From Acorus gramineus (lineage: Eukaryota; Streptophyta; Magnoliopsida; Acorales; Acoraceae), in assembly GCA_030737835.1 (NCBI GenBank), contig CM060847.1, positions 8,880,704 to 8,944,703 on the forward strand: DNA of 64,000 nt, in the 5' to 3' direction. The notes beneath the pieces are model-generated. The model was given only the letters and a program-made list of their open reading frames with translations. It was not told the DNA's origin and ran no database searches. Of the stretch, positions 22,504 through 32,890 are shown in pieces; positions within the stretch are counted from its first letter, which is position 1; each line of letters opens with the position of its first letter. The translations under genes were made by a program, and so were the position numbers.

Positions 22504-23229
22504 AACACCAGGTATGATCGTCTTCTCCTTCTTTGTATATTTACTTCTTGATGTTGATGTTGATTATTAGTTGTGTAAATTATGCCAATGTAGTGAATGA
22601 TTTGATAGTATCTGGGTTTTAGGAACGATTTGATTTTCTTGATTCGTTTTTGTTTGATTGATGAGCTATTTGGGGGTTTGAATTTTGGTTGGGTGTGAAT
22701 AGTTAGAACATGGATTTTTGAGTCCCCCCCCAATTAATTATGATGTTAGATGATAACCATCTATGTTGAGTTGCTTGATAAGATGTACAAATTAATAGCT
22801 CATGATCCGAGCATGTTCAAGTTAGTGGTGATCATTTGTATGTGCATGATGTTTGTAAATGAATGCATGAAGGAATACGATGACAACGCATGTCTACCTG
22901 CAAGTTTACTCTTATTAGGTTTATTGCTCGAAGAATGTATCAGGGATCCATAGTTTTAGGTGACATGTGTGAAAGAGCAGATGAGATTGAGAGAACTGAG
23001 GCAATTTGGTGTTGAATACTTGATCTGGACCCATTACATGCCCAGTTAAAGAGGTCAATTTTGACTTGAAGGAAGAGGACATTGTAATTTGGAAGCACTC
23101 TTCACAAAAAGATTTTTTCCCATGAAATTCTTATATAGAAAATTAATTTGGACCATTCTCATGTGGTTTCCTCCTCGCGGCTCTCACACCAAATTTGATG
23201 AGTACATTATCTCTTGAAGATTACGTGTT
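22504..23229. other. Intergenic; no gene recognised
   Basis: Short open frames only, including one at 22750-22953 with no recognised family. The last part may be upstream LINE sequence. Confidence 0.4.
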
Positions 23230-23615
23230 TCGTGTGGTTATGGAAACATTGTATGTGATCTTTGTGGTCAGGAAGAAGAGTCTAAAGACCATCTATTCTT
23301 TGGATGCTCGTGTAGTATTGGTAAATGTTCTAAGGTGGGCTGGCACTCGGATCATGATGTGACTTTTAAGGTTTGTGGAAATGGATCTGGAAGAGAAGGA
23401 AAAGAGCGGACCCTTGGAATAAGGTTAAATTTCAAGACCTCATTCTGCATTCGGTGTGTTGGATATTTGGCTTGCACACAATCAGAAATCTATCAGAGGA
23501 AAAGGATACATGATGAGAACATCTGGGCGGTGATCACAACATTTTTCCGGGCTTTGGTTGTGGTTCTTCTCGGAGAAGATTCGACGTCTATTATTCTTTT
23601 GGTTTTATTCTAAGC
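23230..23615 (+). mobile_element. LINE 3'-end fragment (zinc-binding domain after RT)
   Basis: CDLCGQEEESKDHLFFGC gives the C-x2-C...H...C pattern of the zinc-binding region that follows plant LINE reverse transcriptase, in the usual EES-DHLF context. Downstream the frame stays open with GYLACTQSEIYQRKRIHDEN, resembling the 'IW.ERN.R' tail. No reverse transcriptase is visible upstream, so this is a 5'-truncated copy. Confidence 0.65.
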
Positions 23616-24014
23616 TTGTTGGGGTTCTTTTCTTCTTATACTTGTGATATGATTTCAAGTTCATAAGTTTGTTCATTGAGCTCCAACTTGTTATGGTCAT
23701 GGTTGACTTGTAGGGTTAAGAAACCTTGGATGGATATAGTGCATGTATTGAGGCTTGTTGCAGGTTACCGAATTCAAAATAGTGATCTCTTGATTTGCAG
23801 TGAAATCCTCTACCAGAGTACCACTAAGCTATGGACCCACATTTTGAAATTGTTTCCTATAATTTCTTTAATAATTTTCTAGTAACTCATAATTTTGTTG
23901 CACCTCCTACTTTCTTGAAATAGGTCAAGTGATCAAATCCCGGGGAGCACCATTCTTACAAAAAAAAAAAAAATTCGCAATTCTGACTAAATTTTCACCC
24001 ATGAGACATTCTCT

Positions 24015-24426
24015 CCCTTCTCTTTGCACTGCACATGCATAACACATCATTCATTAGGATCATTATCTTATTCCCAAGTTGCCAAAAGAAAAAAAAGTCG
24101 TGCATTGCATGGTCACACAATAAGGGTGCAACTTGGGTAGGTTGAACCCAATCCAACTCGACCCAACCCGACTCGTGGGTGGGTTTGGGTTTGGATTTTT
24201 ACCTATCGGGTTCAACTCGACCCTTCTCTTTGCACTGCACATGCATAACACATCATTCATTAGGATCATTATCTTATTCCCAAGTTGCCAAAAGAAAAAA
24301 AAGTCGTGCATTGCATGGTCACACAATAAGGGTGCAACTTGGGTAGGTTGAACCCGATCCAACTCTACCCAACCCGACTCGTGGGCGGGTTTGGGTTTGG
24401 ATTTTTACCTATCGGGTTCAACTCGA
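24015..24426. repeat. 206-bp tandem duplication
   Basis: 24015-24220 and 24221-24426 are nearly identical head-to-tail copies with offset 206. Each begins CCCTTCTCTTTGCACTGCAC and includes the left end of the hAT element (TAAGGGTGCAACTTGGG) at 24121 and 24327. The duplication therefore happened after that insertion. Confidence 0.9.
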
Positions 24427-25350
24427 CCCAAACCCGAATCTAATTTGGGTCAGGTTCGGGTTGAGGTGTCGGGTAAGGTGGGCTCAATTCGAACCCGAAG
24501 CTCTCACACATTGTAACAAATTTATAACAAGCAACACAATCAAACAAAATAAGACCGTAGAATGAAATCTCAACCGTCCATCACTAAAGCCTAAAACCTA
24601 TCTTTTCATATCACTCTCTTGGAATTCCTGCCGTCACAGAGAAAGAGAACCACCACCATCTCGACTGTCCCTTCGTCTACTCTCCCTCTACGCCGATTGT
24701 CCAAGTGATATCTCTCTCACTGTCTTATTTTTCTTTCATTTTCTGTTTCAATCTGATGAACAAGAAGGCTATGGAATTGGTGGGGGATTTTCATCTCTCT
24801 CTCACTTTCGTTTTTTTTTTTTTTTCATTTTCTGTTTCAATCTGATGAACAAGAAGGATATGGACTTGGTGGGGGATTTTCATATCTCTTTCTCACTTTC
24901 ATATTTTTATTTTTTTTAAATTGGTGGGGGATTTTCATATGGCCTCTGATGAACAAATTACATCACAGATTAAAGGAACAGAGAAAGAGAAGGAAAATCG
25001 AAGCCCTATTAGATCTTCTTGAACAAAGAAGTTGTTCTCTCTCTTCTTTTGGACATGTAATTTTTGTTTTTTTTTCTCTTCTATGGGTGCATCATGAGTT
25101 ATACAATTACAGATGTGAGTAAAACATCTAATAGGATTATTGTATTGGTTATTAAACATGTTGAATATGTTTTCATTGTTTTTTATTTGTTAAACCCGAG
25201 TCCGACCCAAACCGGGGTTCAACCCAAACCCGCGGGTTGTGGTCGTGTTCGGGTTTGAGTTGAACCCTTCAGGTTAAGGTCGGGTTCGGGTTGAGTATTA
25301 GGTTTGAACAAGCTTTTAACCCAACCAAACCCATGCGAGTTGCACCCCTA
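24327..25350. mobile_element. hAT-type non-autonomous element, about 1 kb
   Basis: Left end TAAGGGTGCAACTTGGG, right end inverted TAGGGGTGCAACTCGCA, with GGGTTGAACCC/GGGTCGGGTT subterminal repeats. Flanking 8-mers TCACACAA (24319-24326) and TTACACAT (25351-25358) agree at 6 of 8. A second left end exists at 24121 because of the 206-bp duplication. The interior (24540-24720) resembles a plant 5' leader. An 89-bp unit with CTGATGAACAAGAAGG repeats from about 24735 to 24903. Confidence 0.75.
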
Positions 25351-25358
25351 TTACACAT

Positions 25359-26038
25359 TTGTAACCTGCTAGCAGAAAGCTACATTAATATTAGTTAATA
25401 CACACGCACACATTTTGTGTATGTTATATTTAGATATATAGAATGGAAAACATTGAATGGCGTAAGGGTGGTTGAGGAGAATGGTTGCGATAATACATTG
25501 GCCAAGGTCCAGGACCATTGCAATCTTAGGATTTGTTAATAGATTTTTTGCACACATGGCATCTGTAATGTAGTAATGATGGTGCTTGGCCTAACAGGAC
25601 AAAAGTCCTTAGTTCAAGCAGTGAGAGAGGTTAGGACTGTATCTGGTTTCTCCTCTCTCAGCACCCTGCTATACGCTCGAAGATGACCCTTTTATTGTCA
25701 TTTGTAAAGTCCCACTGGTGGAGTAGCTGATCAAAACAGTTTCCCAAATTCACAAAAATTCCCAAGAAGCCTATGGAAATAACCAGCCATTGTAGTTTTT
25801 GATATATAGTATCCTTTCGGTGAGATATACTCGACTTCTAGTTACATCTTAACCAACAGTTGAGTAGGTGACTTGTTTGGCAGTTCTTAATAACTACATA
25901 TTTGAGTAGCATGGGATGGCTCTGTTTGGATGTCAGGTCAACCAATTTTTTGAACATGTCACTATTTGTACTTCATATCACACTGTGTTGATGAGTAAAT
26001 TAATGGTTGTTAACTACTTCATATCGAGTAACTTGAAG
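25359..26038. other. Upstream region of the small gene
   Basis: No element or gene recognised. An in-frame ATG at 25916 would add 41 residues to the next gene, but that extension shows no conservation-like character and is probably leader. Confidence 0.4.
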
Positions 26039-26694
26039 ATGGCCCTGAGGAAGGCGTTGGGGATGTCGGACGGGGAGTTGATGAGGCCTGATGCGTTGCC
26101 ATGCTCTACTATGATGCGTCACACATCCTACATCTACACCTTTGGTGGCGGCGTGGCCTTTTGGATCCTCTGCAGGTTGCATTATGGTCAGTGCCATTCT
26201 TTTCTTTTTACCCACTCTTTAGCACCTTTTTTTCTTGGAAAATATTAAGCTCGTCCTTTTTGCAGTCCCTTTTGCAGCCCTTTTGCAGCCCATATATATA
26301 CTTAGTCAATGAAGTACATTCTTTTATAAAAATGAAATACATACTCGTACGAATTGAAAGCATTTTTTTTACGATTTTTGTAATAGAGTATATACTAACA
26401 ATGTAGAGTATATACTGCACTACCACGTTAGACAATTTCATATGCTACGTTTGTGACATAACGACTGCAATTGAGACTGCAAAAAGGACCGAGGGTATCA
26501 TTGCCCGCTTTCCCTCCTCTTAGTTTATATTCATGTAAAATTTTATAGGTCCAAGAATAACTGTTCCAAGGAGTTTGAGGTGGGCGAGCGTAGGGGCAGT
26601 GACAGGTAGCTCATCTTCAGCGCTACTGGTCCGCCTTTTCTGCCCAGAGTGTGAACCCCAAAACATTGCTGCCTATGACAAAGGTTCAAACTGA
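26039..26694 (+). CDS. Small conserved plant protein of unknown function, 97 aa
   Basis: Two exons, 26039-26186 and 26549-26694, joined at GT (gtcagt) and AG (tttatag) in phase 1. The protein starts MALRKALGMSDGELMRPDAL and ends SPECEP-like (PECEPQNIAAYDKGSN) at TGA 26692-26694. A hydrophobic segment SYIYTFGGGVAFWILCRLHY (30-49) and a second weaker one (about 58-80) suggest a small membrane protein. GPRITVPRSLRW follows the junction, and I recall similar GPRITVPRSLRW...PECEPQNIAAYDK proteins in plants without a known function. The frame is intact, splice sites are standard and the segment is GC-richer than its flanks. The start at 26039 was chosen over the in-frame 25916 ATG. A functional gene is likely, although a recently duplicated copy cannot be excluded. 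Confidence 0.72.
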
Positions 26695-27711
26695 AATCAC
26701 ATTATCATTCATTACCATCTTTGTTGTTTGAATTGATCATGCATGTTTGGAGTGTTTTATATTTTATGCATGATGTATATGTAAAGATTCTACAAGCAAA
26801 TTGATTTCAGCTTTTGGAGTCTTCTTCAATCAGATGACCTCTTGTCAGAGTCGAATGTGGATTAACATCTTGAAATTGTTTATATGATTATAACTTTATA
26901 AAATTTGTGACAATTACAATTCATAACCACTCCATTAAATGCAATGGAGGCTTGTAATTAGCATTACTGGAGGAGGAGAGAGTTCTGTGATCTGCCAGGC
27001 GGGCGGGGGAGAGGTCAAGATATTGATTCAAATAGAACACATATTTGTGTTAATTGATTTGATTGAAAAAATTTATTTGACTTATTGGTTCTAACTGAGC
27101 ATTTATTCATGTCAATTGTTTTAATAAGTGCAAATTATTGACTTGTTGATTCATATGGTCGTGATGATCATCATTCAGTTCAATTCTTTCAGAATGGTTG
27201 TAACAGAGGGTAATACATCTTCATCTTTATGGGAAATAAAGTAGCTGCATTTCTCCAATCACCTTTTAAAAGGATTGCAAAAGGATCAAATAATTAATAT
27301 AAAATTAGATTAAAAAGATGCATGGTAAATAATATTACCTCGTTTTCTTGTATACCTATCACAAGCTAGACATGGCACCCAAAAGAAGATCAAACTAACG
27401 CCTAATAAACAATTGTTGCTCTACTCTGCAAAATAAAAGAAATAGAATAAAATGAGTGAAACTTGTCTGTGTTATAATACTCTGTATGTATGGATGATTA
27501 TATATGTGTATTATAATGTGCTTTGTTGACTGCTTAAATTTCCTTGGATGTTATTATATGGGTGATTCTCCCATGGTAGTTTATTGTATTTGATTATATA
27601 AGTTTCAAAGTTTTATAAAAAAGTACACAAGTGAAGCAATGTGCTAGTGTTTTGACATGAGCCGTCACGGTTGGTATCATCATATCTATTAACTGTATAA
27701 TATCCTAAGCC
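26695..27711. other. Intergenic downstream of the small gene
   Basis: 3' UTR of the small gene at most for the first few hundred bases; otherwise AT-rich with a short GC patch at 26990-27010. No gene seen. Confidence 0.4.
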
Positions 27712-28085
27712 CATGTTTGTTTTAGGAATAAGCCCCTGGATAACCTCGGATAAGGGATAAAGGGTGTTTGAAAATCTTGGATAACCCCTGATAAAGTATA
27801 TCAGAATAAACTGGTATAAAGTAGTATATGGATTTCAACCAACCTATGGAATTAAAGTTATCCTAGGTTATTTCACTCAAAAAATATGTGGGTCCACTGT
27901 GAAATCAACTATCATTATTTTTTCACATTTTATAAATCTTTATCCATGCTTTATTCATATTTTATCCAAACAACAAAACATTTATTCTTATATTTACCAA
28001 CGAGAATCATTTAAAACACAATCAAACACAAAATCACTTTATTCTTATTTATACTCACTTATGCTTGAATAAATGTATACCAAAA
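27712..28085. mobile_element. Harbinger-like MITE, inverted relative of 61186-61607
   Basis: Its reverse complement aligns along most of its length with 61186-61607 (shared GTTTTAAATGATTCTC, GATAACTTTAATT/AATAACTTTAATT, TATATCAGGG-type motifs). Outer ends are worn (CCCATGTTTGTTTTAGG on the left). Non-coding. Confidence 0.65.
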
Positions 28086-28088
28086 AAT

Positions 28089-28612
28089 AAAGAGAAAAAT
28101 CCATATAACCCCTTGTAAACTAATTGAAATCTATATAACCCCCCGATTTTTCTTAAAATCTATATAACCCACTGAAAACACATAGTAAATCCAAATAAGC
28201 CCCTGAATAAAATTTACGTTTACAGATGATGAATATTTTATAAATATTATGTTTGGTTAACTCTAGTAGAAAACACAGTATACAAAAAAAAAAAACATAT
28301 CAATGTGTTAAAAATGCGAAAAATCTTTTATAAATGATGATTTTACCCTTTTAGATAGAGTTTTATAATATATCCAGATAGAGTAAAATCGTTATTGTTA
28401 TAGGATTTTTTATATTTTTAAAACATTGTAGTGGTTTTTAGTAAATTATGTTTTTTATCAGGATTAACCAAATAAAATATTTACAAAATATTTATCATCT
28501 TATTCAAGGGGTTATTTAGATTTACTAGATGTTTTGAGGTTGTTATATGGATTTGAAGAAACTCTAACGGACTATATGGATTTCAGTCAGATTTTTATAT
28601 AGATTTTTTTTT
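28089..28612. mobile_element. AT-rich long-inverted-repeat MITE, copy A
   Basis: Imperfect inverted arms of about 130 bases carry repeated ATCCATATAACCCC / GGTTATATGGATTT motifs. The core has AACACAGTATACAAAAA and GATGATTTTACCC. At least three relatives occur at 46768, 49181 and 53977. Confidence 0.7.
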
Positions 28613-31013
28613 AGAATAACCAATATTTCCATTTTAAACAAGGGTTAAAAGAGCGTTAAAACTATGATGGAGAGTGTATTGTCCATGGAAAAATTCTTTG
28701 ATAAAAAATATGGTTTGTGGGGATCCTCCTCCACTGGGAAAACAAAAACCACACACCAATGATTTGGTCAATGAAAGTGCCTTGGACAACTAACTATACA
28801 CTCACTTCAATAATGTGAATTCACTGTTTATGAATGCATATACACTGAATCCATTCACTGATTATTACCACAAATAAACTAATATTATTACATCACACAC
28901 ACAAGTACACAAACTCGTGGATCTTGAAATTATAGGCTGCCTAAAGGAAATATATAAAAACATGTCGGTACACACTGATCACATATATCTTCCTCATCAA
29001 AGCCATTTTTCAACCATCATGAAAAGTCCCTGTTACACACAATCCTTATTTTTAATCTAGCATACAGTCATATTTTACAAGCAAATTATATACTTTGATA
29101 TGTGAAACATGCATCTTTTTTATATATAAGAGGGTGTATATGTATTTTATTTTAATGAAAACATATGTTTAAATGAAATACATACATTTAAAAAAAAAAT
29201 ACATGAAAACTGTATGAAAGGTTTGTACCCTAAAGAATGTACCTAACATTATCCAAAAAAAAAAAAAAAAAAATCAATCCCTCTTATTCTTTACTAGAGA
29301 TGCATACACGAGGGAAAAGTCCAATCAGATACTGTTTGGTTAGGCAGATTTTCACCCCCTTCAAAAACAGTAATGACAAAATAAGGATCTCCTGAAAGGG
29401 GGGGTTCACATGCTGTCCTCCACATCAGATGTGTTGTAGTGTCATAAAAAATGTCTTCACTAGGAACTGGGGAGGAATATCTTCCTCTTTATAAGAGAAG
29501 GGTAACATTGGTGGCTGTTCCTTTCACTTGAAGGCTCTTGCTAGCTCTTCCCAATATTGGGAAGTCTGTACCTGCAAAAGTTTAAAGACTGCTAGGTTTT
29601 TAGTACACAGTACCATAATGCCTTCCCCCACCTCAAATTTAATGCTTGCCAAACTAGTGTTCAAAAAATTGACTCCATTGATTTGTATAGAAGTTCAAAT
29701 CCTTATTAACTAAAATATAGTTGTAGCTATGATAGCTCTATTTATAATAGTTTTCATCTTTCTATTGGAAAGTTTCCATTTCAGAAATCATTTTCCTAAT
29801 TTAGGAGTTGGTTATACTTTTGATCTTCAGTTCTTCTACCTCCATTGGAGTTTAACCCTTCTGACATTCTAATCCATTCAAATTCAATCTTTTAGCTTGT
29901 CCATGTTGCAACATCTTATTAGAGCTAATCTTTCCATCATTGCACCAAGTCCCATGCTTAAATCATATAATGGATACAAACATGTTGAATGATGCCCTGA
30001 ATGTCATGCTAAGATTCCTTGGTGGTTCTTTGGTATCATCAAAGGATATAGAAGCTTGCATTATTCTTGTGTTGCCAACTGGCTTGGCAATGATGAATTA
30101 GGGACTCTGGTCTAATGAAAATGATCATTTTAGTTATCGGTGATCCATGTAGACTAAACCATATGTAAACAAGATTTTCCCCTTTTAATATTCAGAATTG
30201 AGTGTATAATTCGAGTTTTTTAGATACATAGAATCGATCGGAATTGGCATTACAATTCCATGATGTAAAATGGAACTGATTGAATTTGTGGTTCTATGAA
30301 ACACTAGGAACAAGTGAAATTAAAAACTGTAATTTCAAATTATAGCTAATTATTCATATCCAAACAAAGAAATTGGAGGAGTTTAGATTATCCAAATCAT
30401 GATGTTATGTTAGATTATCAATGACCATGGAACCCCGGAAAAAATAACTGACAAGAATCAGCTGATCTGTTTTTATGAAAAAATAAATAAATAAAAGAAT
30501 GATAGAAAGGCACAAAAAAGAGAACATAATTTTTTTTTATTGAGATGGTACTTGAAAAGTTTTCTTTTATTGAGATGTTCCTTCCTCTGAGAATCATAGC
30601 CAACAAAAATAATAAAAAATTAATGTTTGTCAAAACAAAGTACCTTTTCGCCCCTTAATGTTTCTTCAATCAGATAAACCAATGCCATCAAATCAAATTG
30701 TTGATGCAAAAGATGCCTATTGCACAAAAATCACTAAGCCACTTTACAATATCAAACAAGAAGATCTACATATGAACTCTAATAAAATAAGTATCTACAT
30801 TTGTGTACATACATTTGGCAACCAAAAAAAAAAAAGGAAAAAAAAGAATCATTAGAGTAACAAAAAAAAGTTACATTGTATCATTCAAATTCGACTAGTG
30901 TGAAATACAAGATAATTATACTATCTTGCATTGATGATCTCTCTATTCTGGATTCTTATTCAAGCAAATAAGAGGTAGTTAAACTTGAATTCCACCGGAT
31001 TTCGATAAAACAC
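28613..31013. other. Intergenic; no gene recognised
   Basis: AT-rich. On the minus strand near 29680-29560 an open stretch reads SLASIKFEVGEGIMVL, which I could not place. No terminal repeats found. Confidence 0.4.
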
Positions 31014-31253
31014 CTATCGATTGTGAAGTGGGTTCGATCCACTTGGCGCGAACCTCTTCTGTTCTTCGAGATCATCCTCACTTTTCGCGCTGATCGGAGG
31101 TCTAAATCTCCCAACTCTACTAGTCTTCTCAAATGAAGTGTGTCCTGAGCTTGAGCTTGAGTGCTTCATATCTGCTGATGACAACAAGAGAGGATTTGCC
31201 TTTATAACTGAACAAACAAGAAGAACCATCACAAGCATTAATGGGTATCTCAT
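31014..31253 (-). CDS. CLE: CLE signalling-peptide precursor, 79 aa
   Basis: Single-exon small secreted precursor of the CLAVATA3/ESR-related family, which signals through LRR receptor kinases in meristem and vascular control. N-terminal signal peptide MRYPLMLVMVLLVCSVIKA (1-19), a serine-rich variable region, then KR and the 12-residue CLE motif RFAPSGSNPLHN (67-78) with one extra Arg at the C-terminus. The fixed P4, G6, P9 and H11 are present. Position 7 is Ser rather than the Pro that is hydroxylated and arabinosylated in many CLEs. Length is normal for the family. The start at 31253 gives the full signal peptide. The mature sequence is closest to the PSG-x-NPLHN group; the exact orthologue is not assigned. 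Confidence 0.9.
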   Translation of the reverse strand: MRYPLMLVMVLLVCSVIKANPLLLSSADMKHSSSSSGHTSFEKTSRVGRFRPPISAKSEDDLEEQKRFAPSGSNPLHNR

Positions 31254-32890
31254 CTCATCAGCTCTTCTTCCTCAACTTTTCTATGGATCTCAAGAAATGA
31301 AAGGATGGGTGGTGTTGGAGAGAAAGAAGGGTTGAACTGATTTGATGTAATGTTTGATTTGCTCTTTCTCACTTGTTGTTTTTGGTCTGACGAGTTCATC
31401 GCATCAGCATAGTTGACAAAGGCCAAAACAAAGCCAAGAAATCACAAAAAACCAATAACACAAACCACCCAGCTATACTTTTTTTTTTTTTTGAATGGCT
31501 AAAATTGTTTTCACATTCACACAAGTTATGTTTGGTGATTGGTAAAAACTGTAGGGAATAACATGTAACTGCGTGAACTGTGGAAGTGGTTGGTGATTGT
31601 TATTATTATTGTTAAAAAAGAAAATCAGCTTTATCACAGGGCAGAGAATCTCTCAGACAAAACAGGTTGCATGTTATGATTAGTATTTTTTTAAAATTTT
31701 ATAATTGGTGATACAGCGGAATAAAAGCTCTGCATCATAGAATCCTGCTCTGTATAAATCTCATAGTAAAGCTGAGAGCAGATAAGAGTATCATCATAGT
31801 AAAAGATGGGGTTGTCTTTTTGTGCCCATTTGATTTGATAAAATAAGTGAAGCTGCACAGACTTTCATGCAGTTTCATTTGCGGTCTTATTTTTTTTAAT
31901 GTAGTATATACGGGTTTATCTTATCAAATGAAAAGGTTAGTATTCAGTTCATTGAGATATATATTATCTCAAAAAAATTTGAAAGGTGGTCTCTAACATT
32001 TTCTAAAAATTCCTTTTGCAATAATTTCATACTCATATTTGTGGACTGACAATTAGATATTGTGGTGCCAGCTATCAACCAAAGCCTAATTCGCTTTTTT
32101 TATGTTTTGGAAAATGAATTAAAATTTCTCAAGAATTTGACAGTTGTATTTTAAATTTTTAACTAGTCAACATATGCAATATTAACTTTTTTTAAAAATA
32201 AAAGATTCGAACACCCTTCAACTAATATTTATTTTTTTTGTTTGACAATTTAACTCTTAATGATGATATTTTAAGTCTCACATGAAACTTTCATATAAAA
32301 TGTTTAAGATTTACATTATATTGTGACAGAATACTTCCATTAACACATCATGTACTAAGTATTATCTGACTGCCAAATAAATTTTATCATGTCTCAATCT
32401 TTAATCCATGGTTCAATGGGTGACAACAAAGTTTATAACTGAGAGGTGACAATCCAAAGACATAGCTGCAAATTGCAACCATATCCCAATCATCAGAAAC
32501 CCTTTGTTGATAAGGCACATCAGTCCTTAGACAAGGGTCCCAAAAATGTGTTGGTTTCTCTTTGTTATATATTATACCCATGGAGCAGTCTTTAGATAAG
32601 GATGGATCCCAATATCATGCATGTGAGTTGAAATGATTATTTTAGCACTCTCTCTATTTTCTTAACAAGTTGCATGAACACATTCAAAGATAGATTCATC
32701 AGAGCAGAATGCATTGACAATGCTTTAGTTTGGCATAACATAGAACTTTGTCACACTATTTGAGTATTTGTTCAGTTCAGCATGCTTCATGCCATGATAT
32801 ATAGCGTATATTACAATATATACATACAATCTACGTATATATTACCATATACTACACATTCTTTTGTTCCTCCATCTCATTCAAGTTCAG
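31254..32890. other. CLE upstream region and CRK downstream flank
   Basis: Candidate CLE promoter on the minus strand from 31254 up; no TATA assigned. No gene or bounded element seen. Confidence 0.4.

Noticed and set aside
22245-22733. 162-codon minus-strand frame
   Set aside because: Shadow of the GC-rich PRA1 fragment on the plus strand; product basic and repetitive.
25560-25730. Possible tRNA-derived SINE
   Set aside because: Weak B-box-like TAGTTCAAGC only; no A tail or target duplication.
31029-31045. GGTTCGATCC resembling a tRNA B box
   Set aside because: Lies within the conserved CLE motif codons; no A box or cloverleaf around it.
32387-32581. 64-codon minus-strand frame downstream of kinase A
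   Set aside because: No recognised motif, and AT-rich non-coding character.
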